NCBI RefSeq assembly: GCF_031882575.1
Contig: NZ_CP134772.1
Span: forward strand, 1,941,001-2,005,000
Reading direction: 5' to 3'
Source: Pseudomonas sp. VD-NE ins
GTDB lineage: Bacteria > Pseudomonadota > Gammaproteobacteria > Pseudomonadales > Pseudomonadaceae
Length of the DNA stretch: 64,000 bases
The translations under genes and the position numbers were made by a program. The notes beneath the pieces were generated by a model that saw nothing but the letters and a program-made list of their open reading frames with translations, ran no database searches and was not told the DNA's origin. Shown one piece after another: positions 16,147-25,263 of the stretch (position 1 is its first letter; each line of letters begins with the position of its first letter).

Positions 16147-18231
16147 TTACTTCTTGGCCACCTGATTGCTCAGCTTCAGGTAATCCAGCAATACGCGCCC
16201 GGTTTCGCTCAGGTAGGCATCGTCTTCTGGTTTGACCTTGTCCGGGTCGGCCGCCGCGAGGGCGTCTTCATCTTCCTTCTTCAGCTCTTTGAGCGGCTCT
16301 TCGCCTTTGGCCTTGCGACGGATGTTCTCCATCGTCAGCTGTTTGGCGTCGATGTCGGCGTGCTGGGCACGGCGCTCGGCTTCGTTGAGGCTGACGGTTT
16401 TTTCTTCCATCAGTTTCTGCGCCAGAGCCAGCTTGTCACGGATGAACACGAACTCGGCATCCTTGGCGGTGCGCGTGTCATGTTCGGACTTGAGCTGGGC
16501 CAGGAATGGCTTGAACGGATCGGCCGCCGGTTTGATTGCTGCGCGGATGGTGTCCCACGGCATGGCTTCCGGCAGGGCGCTCTCGCCGATTTCCTTGGTG
16601 TCGATCAGCGACGGATAGTCGATGTCCGGCAGCACGCCCTGATGTTGAGTGCTCTGCCCGGAGACCCGGTAGAACTTGGCCAGCGTCAGTTTCAGTTCGC
16701 CATGGTTCAGCGGTTGAATGGTCTGCACGGTGCCTTTACCGAATGTCTGGCCACCGATGATCAGCGCGCGGTGGTAGTCCTGCATGGCGCCGGCGAAAAT
16801 CTCCGAAGCAGAGGCGGACAAGCGGTTGACCAGCAGCGCCATCGGCCCTTTGTAGAACGCGCCCGGGTTTTCATCTTCGAGTACGTCGACACGGCCATCG
16901 GCGTTACGCACGAGTACGGTCGGGCCTTTGTCGATGAACAGACTGGTCAGCTCGGTGGCTTCCTGCAGGGAGCCGCCGCCGTTGTTGCGCAGGTCGATGA
17001 CCACGCCGTCGACTTTGTCTTTCTGTAGTTCGGTGAGCAGCTTCTTGACGTCGCGGGTGGTGCTCTTGTAGTCCGGATCACCGGCGCGGAACGCCTTGAA
17101 GTCGAGGTAGAAGGCTGGAATCTCGATGACGCCGAGTTTGTAGTCCTTGCCGTCCTGTTTCAGGTTGAGCACGGACTTCTTCACGGCCTGGTCTTCGAGC
17201 TTCACCGCTTCACGGGTGATCGGCACGATCTTGGTGGTCTGGTCGTTCGGCGCATTGCTGGCCGGAATCACTTCCAGACGCACCACGGTGCCTTTCGGAC
17301 CACGGATCAGTTTGACCACTTCGTCCAGGCGCCAGCCGACCACGTCGACCATTTCCTTGTTGCCTTGGGCAACGCCGATGATCTTGTCGGCCGGGGCGAC
17401 CTGTTTGGTCTTGTCGGCCGGGCCAGCCGGCACCAGACGCACGACTTTCACCTGGTCGTTGTCGCTCTGCAACACGGCACCGATGCCCTCGAGGGACAGG
17501 CTCATGTTGATGTCGAAGTTTTCCGCGTTATCCGGCGACAGATAGTTGGTGTGCGGATCGTACGACATGGCGAAGGTGTTGATGTACGCCTGGAAGATGT
17601 CTTCCGGACGGGTCTGGTCCAGGCGCGCCAACTGGTTCTTGTAGCGCTTGGTCAGGGTTTCCTGGATCTGCTTCGGCTCTTTGCCGGCGATCTTCATCCG
17701 CAGCACTTCGTCCTTGACGCGTTTGCGCCACAGGTCATCCAGCTCTGCGGTGGATTTCAGCCAAGGGGCGTCCTTGCGATCGATCAGCAAGGTCTCCTTG
17801 GTGTTGAAATCCATCTTGTCGACGCCTTTGTTCAGCTCGGCAAGGGCGAAGTCCAGACGCGCCTTGACGCGGTCCAGATAGCGCTTGTAGATGGTGAACC
17901 CGGCATTGAGGTCGCCGCTTTTGAGGAAGTCGTCGAACTGGGTCTTCCACTTGTCGAATTCGGTGATATCGCTGGCCATGAAGTAGCTGCGCGACGGATC
18001 CAGCAGCTTGAGGTAGCTGTCGTAGATGATCACCGAGCGCGCATCGTCGAGCGGCGGCTTGCTGTAGTGGTGACGCTTGAGCAACTCGACGACGTTCAGG
18101 CTGGCGATGACTTCATCGCGATCAGGCTGCAACTTGTCCCAGCTGTTGGCTGCGAATGTATTGCCCGACACCGGCAACAAACCGATACCGATGAAAAGAG
18201 CGAGGGCGGTGCTGGGGAGCAAATGCTTCAT
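16147..18231 (-). CDS. prc: Tail-specific carboxy-terminal protease Prc
   Basis: 694 residues from ATG 18231, chosen over an ATG 33 bases upstream because it places the signal peptide (MKHLLPSTALALFIGIGLL...TFA) at the start. Mature parts in order: N-terminal Tsp domain with SLNVVELLKRHHYSKPPL, a PDZ domain with NMSLEGIGAVLQ, the S41 protease core with DLRNNGGGSLQEA, the Ser in SASASEIFAGAMQ and the Lys in GQTFGKGTVQ forming the Ser-Lys dyad, and a C-terminal helical region. It is a periplasmic protease that clips proteins from their C-termini; in P. aeruginosa the homologue (AlgO) affects alginate through anti-sigma degradation. Its own terminator follows at 16028-16080. Confidence 0.96.
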   Translation of the reverse strand: MKHLLPSTALALFIGIGLLPVSGNTFAANSWDKLQPDRDEVIASLNVVELLKRHHYSKPPLDDARSVIIYDSYLKLLDPSRSYFMASDITEFDKWKTQFDDFLKSGDLNAGFTIYKRYLDRVKARLDFALAELNKGVDKMDFNTKETLLIDRKDAPWLKSTAELDDLWRKRVKDEVLRMKIAGKEPKQIQETLTKRYKNQLARLDQTRPEDIFQAYINTFAMSYDPHTNYLSPDNAENFDINMSLSLEGIGAVLQSDNDQVKVVRLVPAGPADKTKQVAPADKIIGVAQGNKEMVDVVGWRLDEVVKLIRGPKGTVVRLEVIPASNAPNDQTTKIVPITREAVKLEDQAVKKSVLNLKQDGKDYKLGVIEIPAFYLDFKAFRAGDPDYKSTTRDVKKLLTELQKDKVDGVVIDLRNNGGGSLQEATELTSLFIDKGPTVLVRNADGRVDVLEDENPGAFYKGPMALLVNRLSASASEIFAGAMQDYHRALIIGGQTFGKGTVQTIQPLNHGELKLTLAKFYRVSGQSTQHQGVLPDIDYPSLIDTKEIGESALPEAMPWDTIRAAIKPAADPFKPFLAQLKSEHDTRTAKDAEFVFIRDKLALAQKLMEEKTVSLNEAERRAQHADIDAKQLTMENIRRKAKGEEPLKELKKEDEDALAAADPDKVKPEDDAYLSETGRVLLDYLKLSNQVAKK

Positions 18232-18369
18232 GCTGATTCGACGCGGGGACAATTGATAACGCATATTAGGCCGTCTTTGAAGTCGCCGGTTCTACGAGAG
18301 CCGGTCGCATAATGCAAAAAGCCCGGCGCTACAGCTTCGGGCTCAGTCCAGACTCACTATGGAGGCACT

Positions 18370-19332
18370 GTGAAGGCATTGCAAGGCGTTGACGGTCAAG
18401 TGGCATGGGTTGAAGAGTCGAGTCCTACGTGCGATGTAGGACAAGTCCGCATTCGAGTGGCGGCAGCCGGCCTCAATCGCGCCGATTTATTACAGAAAGC
18501 AGGGCTCTATCCGCCACCGCCTGGGGCCAGCCAAGTGCTCGGTCTTGAGTGTTCCGGGGTCATCAGCGAGGTCGGCGCCGGCAGTGCATGGCAGGTCGGC
18601 GATCGGGTTTGCGCCTTGCTGGCCGGGGGTGGCATGGCCGAAGAGGTAGTCGTCGACGGGCGGCACGTGCTGCCGGTTCCCGAAGGCGTCTCGCTGATCG
18701 AGGCCGCGGCATTGCCCGAGGTTTATGCAACAGTCTGGCTGAATGTGTTTCAACTTGCTGCGCTCAAACCGGGTGAGAAAGTTCTCTTGCACGCTGGCGC
18801 AAGTGGAATCGGTTCAGCCGCCATTCAGTTGTGCAAGGCGTTCGGTAATCCGTGCTGGGTCAGCGTCGGTTCAGCCGAGCGTTTGGCTTACTGCGAAGCA
18901 CTCGGCGCGCAGGGCGGGGTGCTGCGCACCGATGATCTGGAGAGCCTGCGTGATTTCGGGCCGTTCAATGTGATTCTTGACCCGGTCGGCGGCAATTATT
19001 CGGCGCTGAACCTCAAGCTGATGGCGCTGGACGGGCGTTGGGTGTTGATCGGTTTGATGGGCGGCCGTGAGGCGAAACTGGATCTGGCGCAGGTGTTGGC
19101 CAAGCGTGTGCAACTGCTGGGCTCGACGTTGCGTAGTCGTGACGATCAGTTCAAGGCGGATCTGTTGAGTGATCTGGGGCAGCAGGTTTGGCCGCTGTTT
19201 GCTGAAGGGCGGTTGAGTCCGCAGTTGGCCAAGGCGTTTGCGGTGAAGGATGCCGAGGCGGCGTTTGCGGAGTTGGCGAGTAATACGGTGGCGGGCAAAC
19301 TGGTGTTGGTGATTGACGACAGTCTGAGTTAG
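18370..19332 (+). CDS. Quinone oxidoreductase of the medium-chain dehydrogenase family (PIG3-like)
   Basis: 320 residues, GTG start at 18370 with GGAGG nine bases before. GroES-like N-terminal domain (NRADLLQKAGLYPPPPGASQ, LGLECSGVI) lacks catalytic zinc cysteines, as in the quinone oxidoreductase branch. The Rossmann domain has LLHAGASGIGSAAIQLCKA for NADPH binding. Soluble, likely reduces quinones or enones. It is divergent from prc, with a CATAAT box at about 18306 between them. The same neighbour pair occurs in P. aeruginosa. Confidence 0.93.
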   Translation: MKALQGVDGQVAWVEESSPTCDVGQVRIRVAAAGLNRADLLQKAGLYPPPPGASQVLGLECSGVISEVGAGSAWQVGDRVCALLAGGGMAEEVVVDGRHVLPVPEGVSLIEAAALPEVYATVWLNVFQLAALKPGEKVLLHAGASGIGSAAIQLCKAFGNPCWVSVGSAERLAYCEALGAQGGVLRTDDLESLRDFGPFNVILDPVGGNYSALNLKLMALDGRWVLIGLMGGREAKLDLAQVLAKRVQLLGSTLRSRDDQFKADLLSDLGQQVWPLFAEGRLSPQLAKAFAVKDAEAAFAELASNTVAGKLVLVIDDSLS

Positions 19333-19345
19333 GAACCGAAAAAAA

Positions 19346-19383
19346 GCCCCTCACCCTAACCCTCTCCCGTAGGGAGAGGGGAC
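19346..19383. terminator. Hairpin with the CCCTCTCCCG repeat
   Basis: CCCTCTCCC (19360-19368) faces GGGAGAGGG (19372-19380) and is preceded by the CCCCTCACCCTAA motif often found between Pseudomonas genes. It lies between the convergent quinone oxidoreductase and HAD genes and could stop transcription from both sides. Confidence 0.6.
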
Positions 19384-19476
19384 TGACCGAGTTGTTTTGT
19401 CGGGGTACATCGACCTGACACATGGTGTCGAACTCGGGTTCGGAATGTCAGCCTGCAATTGCAGATTAAATCTTTG

Positions 19477-20130
19477 TCATTTCCACAGGTGGATTGGCCA
19501 GCCAGCTTTTTCGGCGTGCTCCAGAAGCACTGGATCCGGATTCACCGCATGCGGGAAATCCACCTTCAGCAACAACGGCAGGTCATTGCGTGAGTCGGAA
19601 TAGAAACTCGCGCCCTCCAGGTTCTCTTCTTCAGCATCCAGCCATTCCAGCAAGCGCGTGATCTTGCCTTCGCGGTAGGTCAGGGTGCCGACGGTGTGGC
19701 CGCTGTACACGCCGTGGGCGACTTCCAGTTCAATCCCCAGAACTTCATCAATGCCCAATCGGTCGGCAATCGGTCTGACCAGGTGCGTGCCCGACGCCGA
19801 GATCACCAGAATCCGGTCGCCGGCCTTGCGATGGGCGGCGATGGTTTTGGTCGCATCGCTGAAGATGATCGGTTCGATGAAGTCTTCCACCCACGGGCCA
19901 ACCAGATGATCGACTTCTTCCGGTGTGCGCCCGATCAGCGGTTCGAGGCTGAACTCCATGTACTCTTCCATGCGCAATTTGCCATGGCTGTAGGCGTCCA
20001 TCAGTTCGTTGTTCTTGCGCATGAACGACTCGGGATCGACCCAGCCGAGGCGCCCCATCTGCTCGCTCCAGAGGGTGGCGCAGTCGCCGTGGATCAACGT
20101 TTCGTCCAGATCAAAAATTGCCAGGGCCAT
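19477..20130 (-). CDS. HAD-IB family phosphatase at the end of the organophosphate transport operon
   Basis: 217 residues. Motif I is FDLDETLIHGD with the nucleophile Asp and acid/base Asp; motif II is the Ser of VISASGTH; motif III Lys lies around GKITRLLEWL; motif IV is YSDSRNDLPLL. This places it with SerB-like HAD-IB phosphatases acting on small phosphate monoesters. The gene is 111 bases behind the ABC ATPase in the same direction, with a repeat between them. Together with the AP-fold enzyme it suggests release of phosphate from the imported compound. A general housekeeping phosphatase is the alternative. Confidence 0.88.
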   Translation of the reverse strand: MALAIFDLDETLIHGDCATLWSEQMGRLGWVDPESFMRKNNELMDAYSHGKLRMEEYMEFSLEPLIGRTPEEVDHLVGPWVEDFIEPIIFSDATKTIAAHRKAGDRILVISASGTHLVRPIADRLGIDEVLGIELEVAHGVYSGHTVGTLTYREGKITRLLEWLDAEEENLEGASFYSDSRNDLPLLLKVDFPHAVNPDPVLLEHAEKAGWPIHLWK

Positions 20131-20146
20131 CAGTTCTCTCCGAGAA

Positions 20147-20238
20147 CAGCTGCGAGCTACAAGCTTCGAGCTGCAAGAATTGGAATCAGCTGCGCCGCAG
20201 TCTACAACTTGAAGCTTGTAGCTCGAAGCTTGCAGCTG
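20147..20238. repeat. Long inverted repeat (GAGCTACAAGCTTCGAGCTGCAAG type)
   Basis: The arms at 20147-20177 and 20208-20238 are imperfect reverse complements built from CAAGCT and AGCTTG blocks around a 30-base middle. The pattern is that of the multicopy GAGCTGCAAGCTTCAAGC elements of Pseudomonas intergenic regions. It separates the HAD gene from the ATPase gene and may lower expression of the last gene. Confidence 0.65.
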
Positions 20239-20241
20239 CTT

Positions 20242-21231
20242 TTAAGCTACTTCACACAGGGCCGTCGGATCGATGGAAAGTGCCAGTCGCTGACCGTCGG
20301 GGTGCAGATCGGCCGCCGAGCGGTTGAGCACATCCACCACCAGTTCCACGCCGCGCGCTTCGATGCGGTAGCGGATCACGTTGCCGAGCAGGCTGTGGCT
20401 GCGGATCTGCGCGTCGAGTTCGCCTTCCAGGCTCAGTTCGATGGCTTCCGGGCGAATGGCGATGCGGTGGTTGATCGGGCGCTGCAACAGCTTCGATGCA
20501 TCGTCGGCATCGAGCAGGTTGTAGTTGCCGATGAAGCCAGCGGCGAACACATCGACCGGCGCGGTGTAGAGGGTTTCGGCGTCGCCGCTCTGGACGATTT
20601 TTCCCTGATTCATCAGGAAAATCCGGTCGGACATGGTCAGCGCTTCTTCCTGATCGTGGGTGACGAAAATCGTCGTCAGGCCGAGTTCGCGTTGAATCTG
20701 CCGGATCTGTTCGCGCAGGTGCTTACGAATGCGCGCATCGAGCGCCGACAGCGGCTCATCCAGCAACAGCAAACGTGGGCGCGTCACCAGCGAACGGGCG
20801 AGGGCGACACGCTGACATTGGCCACCGGACAACTGATGCGGATAGCGACTGGCGAAGTCGTTCAGTTCAACGAGTTTCAACACCTCGGAAACGCGTTTAT
20901 GACTGTCATCGGCGTTGACCTTCTGCATGCGCAAACCGAAGGCAACGTTCTGTTCCACGGTCATGTTGGGGAACAGCGCATAGCTCTGAAACACCATGCC
21001 GATCCCGCGTTTCTGCGGACTCAATGGCACGATATCGACGCCATCGAGGAGGATCTTGCCGCCATCGACCGGTGTCAGGCCGGCGATGCAACGCAGCAGG
21101 GTCGACTTTCCGCAGCCGGAGGGGCCGAGCAGGGTGACAAACTCGCCCTTGTTGATTTCGCAGTCGATGTCGCTGAACACGGTCGTGCCGGCGTAGCTTT
21201 TCTGCAGGTGTTGGACGCTGACATAGCTCAT
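20242..21231 (-). CDS. ABC transporter ATP-binding protein (2-aminoethylphosphonate/spermidine-type)
   Basis: 329 residues from ATG 21231; the open frame continues upstream but that part overlaps the permease out of frame. Walker A is GPSGCGKST, the Q-loop FQSYALFPNMT, the signature LSGGQCQRVALARS, Walker B LLLLDEPLSALD and the switch histidine VTHDQ. A C-terminal TOBE-like regulatory region (about 240-329, HRIAIRPEAIELSL, VELVVDV) follows. It energises the two permeases encoded immediately upstream. The family is that of ATPases annotated for 2-aminoethylphosphonate or Fe(III)/polyamine uptake; the neighbouring hydrolases favour a phosphorus compound. Confidence 0.93.
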   Translation of the reverse strand: MSYVSVQHLQKSYAGTTVFSDIDCEINKGEFVTLLGPSGCGKSTLLRCIAGLTPVDGGKILLDGVDIVPLSPQKRGIGMVFQSYALFPNMTVEQNVAFGLRMQKVNADDSHKRVSEVLKLVELNDFASRYPHQLSGGQCQRVALARSLVTRPRLLLLDEPLSALDARIRKHLREQIRQIQRELGLTTIFVTHDQEEALTMSDRIFLMNQGKIVQSGDAETLYTAPVDVFAAGFIGNYNLLDADDASKLLQRPINHRIAIRPEAIELSLEGELDAQIRSHSLLGNVIRYRIEARGVELVVDVLNRSAADLHPDGQRLALSIDPTALCEVA

Positions 21232-22028
21232 TCGCTTTTGTCCTTGTTCAAGATGTTGGCGATCCAGGTCAGGACCAGCACGAAAAAGAAATACGAAATA
21301 ACTAGCGCACTGGTGAAGTGACCGCTGCTGTTGCGCATGTTGTTCAGATAAACCTGCAGGGTTTCGTAGCGCGTGCCGACCAGAATATTGGCGAAGACGA
21401 ACTCGCCAAACAGGAACGAGAACGACAGCAGCAACGCGACCATCAGGCCTTTGCGCAGGTTCGGCAGCACCACCAGAATCGCTGCCTGAAAGGTGCTGGC
21501 GCCGAGCAGTTGCGCGGCGTCCATCAGGTCGCGCAGGTTGATCGCCTGCAGGTTGTTGGTGATCGCCCGGTACATGAACGGCAGGGCCACGGTGAAGTAG
21601 CAACCGATGAGGATCCACGGTGTGCCGACCATCGCCATCGGCCCGGAACCATACAGCTGCAGCAGACCCACGGAAGACACCACTGGCGGCACGGCGAAGG
21701 GCAACAGGATGAGGATGTTCATCAACGCATCGAGTTTCGGGAAGTGGTAATGCACCACGAACAGCAGCGGCAGGATCAGCACCACCGACAACACCAGCGC
21801 ACCGACGCACACCAGCAGCGACTGGCCGAACGCATGAAGGAACCGCGGATCGCTCCACAGCTGGATGTACCACTTGAAGGTGAAACCGCTGGGCAGGATG
21901 GTCGCCGACCAACTGCTGGCGATCGAATAAATCAGCGTGCCCACGAGTGGCAGCAAGAGGATCGCGAACAGCAGATAAACCACGACGCGGTGGTAGAGGC
22001 CGGCCGGGCCGGATTCAGCGCGAGACAT
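21228..22028 (-). CDS. ABC transporter permease, second subunit
   Basis: 266 residues with six hydrophobic segments, starting with VVYLLFAILLLPLVGTLIYS. The ATPase contact loop (EAA-like) is at about 165-185, with DLMDAAQLLGASTFQAAILV. It overlaps the ATPase gene by four bases (ATGA) and overlaps the first permease by 14. It is the PhnV/PotC-type partner of the inner membrane channel. Confidence 0.92.
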   Translation of the reverse strand: MSRAESGPAGLYHRVVVYLLFAILLLPLVGTLIYSIASSWSATILPSGFTFKWYIQLWSDPRFLHAFGQSLLVCVGALVLSVVLILPLLFVVHYHFPKLDALMNILILLPFAVPPVVSSVGLLQLYGSGPMAMVGTPWILIGCYFTVALPFMYRAITNNLQAINLRDLMDAAQLLGASTFQAAILVVLPNLRKGLMVALLLSFSFLFGEFVFANILVGTRYETLQVYLNNMRNSSGHFTSALVISYFFFVLVLTWIANILNKDKSE

Positions 22029-22851
22029 GGTAGCTCCTCTTCAACAGCAGTTGATGCACGACGGTGACGATGGTCATCAGTGCCACCAGCACCACGGCCA
22101 AAGCGCTGGCCAGATTCGGGTCGAGGGAAATGTCACCGGAGACCATTGCTGCAATGCGGATCGGCAGGACGTTGAAGTTGCCCGTCGTCAACGCGTACAC
22201 CGTGGCGTAGGCGCCGAGGGCGTTGGCCAGCAGGATTACAAACGTCCCGAGCAGCGCCGGGGTCAGCACCGGCAAACCGATGTGCCGCCAGAACTGCCAG
22301 CCATTGGCGCCGAGCAGTGCGGCGGATTCGCGCCAGTCTTCACGCAAGGCGTCGAAGGCCGGGTAAAGCAGCAGCACGCCGAGGGGAATCTGGAAGTAGG
22401 TGTAGAGGATGATCAGGCCGGTTTTCGAGTACAGGTTGAAGTCCTGAATGATCCCCGACTGCTTGAGCATGATGGTGATGCTGCCGTTGAAACCGAGCAG
22501 GATGATGAACGCGAAAGCCAGAGGCACCCCGGCGAAGTTGCTGGTCATGTTGGCGAAGGCATTCACGAAGTTGCGCAGTTTCGAATCGACCCGGCGCAAG
22601 GAATATGCACCGAGTACGGCAATGATGATGCCGAATACGCTCGACCAGAAACTGATCTCGAGACTGTACTGGATCGCCTGCAAATAAAACTTCGAACTGA
22701 AGATTTTGCTGAAGTTGGCGAAGCCCCAGCCGAACTCTTCCGATTGCAGGCTGTTGATCATCACCCATACCAGAGGGGCGATTTCAAAGACGATAAAAAA
22801 CAGCGCGAAGGGCACCAGGCACAGCGCCGCCAACCATTTGCCGCGAGTCAT
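22015..22851 (-). CDS. ABC transporter permease, first subunit
   Basis: 278 residues from ATG 22851, which begins the cytoplasmic N-terminus MTRGKWLAALCLVPFALFF. In-frame GTG codons at 22860 and 22878 are alternatives that would overlap the upstream gene; none has a clear ribosome-binding site. Six membrane segments; the EAA-type loop reads DALREDWRESAALLGANGWQ. It pairs with the next permease to form the heterodimeric channel of a PhnU/PotB-type importer. Confidence 0.9.
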   Translation of the reverse strand: MTRGKWLAALCLVPFALFFIVFEIAPLVWVMINSLQSEEFGWGFANFSKIFSSKFYLQAIQYSLEISFWSSVFGIIIAVLGAYSLRRVDSKLRNFVNAFANMTSNFAGVPLAFAFIILLGFNGSITIMLKQSGIIQDFNLYSKTGLIILYTYFQIPLGVLLLYPAFDALREDWRESAALLGANGWQFWRHIGLPVLTPALLGTFVILLANALGAYATVYALTTGNFNVLPIRIAAMVSGDISLDPNLASALAVVLVALMTIVTVVHQLLLKRSYHVSR

Positions 22852-22856
22852 CGAGT

Positions 22857-23663
22857 TCACTTGAGCAGCTCCCGGCACACTGGTTTGTCGTGGGGCACGC
22901 CGAGCAACTCGCAGACGGTGCCGCAGATTTCCGTCTGCTTGGGTGCGGCGCTCGCGTCGAGGCTGAACGCGTCACCGAGGACAAACAGCGGCACCTGACG
23001 TTCTTCCGGCAGCAGGCCGTTGTGCGAGCGGTCGTTGTTCATGCCGTGGTCGGCAGTCACCAATACCTGATAGCCAGCGTCGACCCAGCTCTGCAGATAA
23101 TCGGCGAGGATGATGTCGGCGAAGCGCGCGCTGTTGCGGTATTGCGAAGAGTCGAGGCCATGCTTGTGCCCGGCGTCGTCGATGTTCATCGGGTGAATCA
23201 GCAGGAAGTTCGGATCATGGCGCAGGCGCAGGTTTTCGGCGTCGGCGAACAGGTGCGAATCCGGGTAGTGATCGCTCCAGTAGAAATGCCCGTGCTGGAT
23301 CGGCAGCGACAGATTGTCGGTGTGGCGGTCGCGGGCGGCTACGAACGGCGAGCGGTTGTACAACTCGCTGACCCAGTGATACGCCGCCGCAGCGGTTTTC
23401 AAACCGGCATCGCGGGCGTAATGATAAATGCTGCGCTGATTGGACAGGCGCGAGACGTTGTTGTGGACGATGCCGCTGTCGATCGGCGGCACGCCGGTGA
23501 GGATGCATTCGTAGAGCGGTCGGGACAGGGCCGGCAGTTCGCACTCCAACTGGTAGAGCGCGGCGCGTCCTGCGCCAACATAAGCCTGCAGATGCCCCAT
23601 GGCGTGACGCGCGACCTCGTAGTTGAGGCCGTCGAGCACGACAAGGATGACGTTGTGCTTCAT
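22857..23663 (-). CDS. Alkaline-phosphatase-superfamily hydrolase (NPP/phosphonoacetate hydrolase-like)
   Basis: 268 residues without signal peptide, so cytosolic. The metal site of the superfamily is visible: LDG near residue 10, DDAGHKHG (about 165-172) and TADHGMN (about 205-211). The nucleophile position falls in ELPALSRPLYECILTG, where Ser or Thr is expected. It is short compared with NPP enzymes (about 400) and closest in plan to small phosphodiesterases and phosphonoacetate hydrolases. It sits between the binding protein and permease genes, so the likely substrate is what the transporter brings in; the HAD enzyme could then remove a remaining phosphate. The exact compound cannot be read from sequence. 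Confidence 0.85.
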   Translation of the reverse strand: MKHNVILVVLDGLNYEVARHAMGHLQAYVGAGRAALYQLECELPALSRPLYECILTGVPPIDSGIVHNNVSRLSNQRSIYHYARDAGLKTAAAAYHWVSELYNRSPFVAARDRHTDNLSLPIQHGHFYWSDHYPDSHLFADAENLRLRHDPNFLLIHPMNIDDAGHKHGLDSSQYRNSARFADIILADYLQSWVDAGYQVLVTADHGMNNDRSHNGLLPEERQVPLFVLGDAFSLDASAAPKQTEICGTVCELLGVPHDKPVCRELLK

Positions 23664-23713
23664 AGGGGCAAAAACTCCGCGAAACAGGAAATTTCAGATT
23701 CAGCCGAGATCCC

Positions 23714-23804
23714 CTGTGGGAGCGAGCCTGCTCGCGAATGCGGCAGATCATTCAACATTGATGTCGACTGACACGACGCCTTCGCGAGCAGGCTCGCTCC
23801 CACA
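23714..23804. repeat. REP doublet (GTGGGAGCGAGCCTGCTCGCGAA)
   Basis: Two inverted copies of the P. fluorescens-group REP sequence, at 23715-23738 and 23781-23803, form a REPIN between the binding protein and hydrolase genes of one operon. Confidence 0.9.
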
Positions 23805-23844
23805 TTTGGATCTTCAACAGATCACGCAGTAGTGATCAGCCGCT

Positions 23845-24912
23845 TTATTTCATCTCGACGATGACTTCTTCGTTCCACTGCTGTGGCAGGGCTTTCGAAG
23901 TCTTTTCCCACGCATCGGCGTCTTTGATCGGGGTGACCTTTTTGTACTGCTCGTTCGGCAGCAGTTTGGCCTTCACGTCTTCCGGCAGTTGCAGGTGCTC
24001 GGCGCGGATCGGGCGGGCGTTGCCGCGCGCGAGGTTGGTCTGGCCGGCGTCGCTGAAGATGTATTCGCGGGTCAGCTTGGCGGCGTTGGGGTTTTTCGCG
24101 TACTTGTTGATGATCGTGGTGTAGCCGGAAATCACCGAACCGTCGGACGGGATCAGCACCACGTAGTCATCCGGGTTGGCCATCTTGGCCTTGTAGCTGA
24201 GGCCGTTGAAGTCCCAGACCACGCCGACTTCGATCTCGCCTTTTTCCATGGTGGCGATGGTCGGGTTGGCCATCGACAGGCGACCCTGTTTGGCGATGTC
24301 GGCGAACAGCAGCAGTGCAGGCTTGATGTTTTTCTCGTCGCCACCGTTGGCCAGTGCGGCAGCCAGAACGCCGTTGGCGGCTTGGGCGGCGGTGCTCACG
24401 TCACCAATGGAGACCTTGTATTTGCCGCCCTTGAGGTCAGCCCATTTGGTCGGCACTTCGGAGCCGTGCAGCAGCTTCTTGTTGACGATGAACGCGATGG
24501 TGCCGGTGTAGGCCAGTGCCCAGTTGCCATCCTTGTCCTTGGCCCAGTCCGGGACTTGATCCCAGGTGCTTGGCTTGTACGGTTGCACCACACCTTGCTT
24601 GACCGCGATCGGACCGAAGGCCGCACCTACATCGCCGATGTCGGCGGTGGCGTTGTCTTTTTCGGCGGCGAACTTGGCGATTTCCTGGGCCGAGCTCATG
24701 TCGGTGTCGATGTGCTTGAGGCCGTAGGTTTTGGCCAGGTCTTCCCAGGTGCCTTTCCAGTTGGCCCAGTCATCGGGCATGCCGACGCTGTTGACGGCGC
24801 CTTCCGCTTTCGCAGCGGCTTCGAGGGTTTTCAGGTCGGTGCCGGCCGCCATGGCGGAGGTGCACATTGCAATGGTCGAGCCTAACAGTGTTGCCAGGAA
24901 AAGCTGTTTCAT
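23845..24912 (-). CDS. Periplasmic substrate-binding protein of the ABC transporter
   Basis: 355 residues with a clear signal peptide (MKQLFLATLLGSTIAMCTSAMA, cleaved before AGTDLKTLE). The fold is the SBP_bac_6/AfuA-PotD cluster: DWANWKGTWEDLAKTYG, ADIGDVGAAFGP, TGTIAFIVNKKLLHG, TKWADLKGGKYKVS and GYTTIINKYAKNPNAAK. It delivers the ligand to the permeases. The gene is first in the operon and its promoter region faces the divergent UTRA regulator, with an operator-like site 47 bases upstream of the start codon. Confidence 0.93.
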   Translation of the reverse strand: MKQLFLATLLGSTIAMCTSAMAAGTDLKTLEAAAKAEGAVNSVGMPDDWANWKGTWEDLAKTYGLKHIDTDMSSAQEIAKFAAEKDNATADIGDVGAAFGPIAVKQGVVQPYKPSTWDQVPDWAKDKDGNWALAYTGTIAFIVNKKLLHGSEVPTKWADLKGGKYKVSIGDVSTAAQAANGVLAAALANGGDEKNIKPALLLFADIAKQGRLSMANPTIATMEKGEIEVGVVWDFNGLSYKAKMANPDDYVVLIPSDGSVISGYTTIINKYAKNPNAAKLTREYIFSDAGQTNLARGNARPIRAEHLQLPEDVKAKLLPNEQYKKVTPIKDADAWEKTSKALPQQWNEEVIVEMK

Positions 24913-24958
24913 TCCGAAGCTCCTTGGTCGTGTTCAACGCTGCGATTGCGGTGTGTGT

Positions 24959-24970
24959 TGGTCTAGGTCA
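24959..24970. promoter_or_regulatory. Putative UTRA/GntR operator in front of the transporter operon
   Basis: TGGTCTAGGTCA matches 10 of 12 bases of the TGGTCTAGACCA operator known for PhnF, NagR and DasR-type regulators. It stands 47 bases upstream of the binding-protein start. Confidence 0.6.
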
Positions 24971-25237
24971 GCAATACCTGAGCCAATTTAAGGGGGCTGG
25001 ATGACACTTTGATGTCGGCAGCCCTGCGGGAGGCCGTTTATTTGCCCGGTATTGGCGGCTGCCAGATAAGCGTAGACCATGCCCAAAGGCCCGGAGAGCA
25101 AGGGACTTGGCCGATGTATTGCAAGTCATTAAGACGACCGTTCGGTAGTTTTGTCATCTCTCGGTCATCTGCACTGCCTAGGCTTGCAACATCAGAAATC
25201 GGCTTGATCGCCGTGCGGTTTTGCCCCGAAACAGTGC

Positions 25238-25249
25238 TGGTCTAGTCCA
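25238..25249. promoter_or_regulatory. Putative UTRA/GntR operator in front of the regulator gene
   Basis: TGGTCTAGTCCA matches 11 of 12 bases of the TGGTCTAGACCA consensus and forms the longer palindrome CTGGTCTAGTCCAG (25237-25250). It ends 14 bases before the regulator start, which suits autorepression. Confidence 0.68.
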
Positions 25250-25263
25250 GATAGGTAACGTTG

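Noticed and set aside
19696..21321. 541-codon plus-strand frame across the HAD and ATPase genes
   Set aside because: It spans two real minus-strand genes with complete catalytic motifs and the repeat between them.
23714..23804. REP doublet as an operon terminator
   Set aside because: No T tract follows and genes on both sides belong to the same operon, so it is listed as a repeat only.
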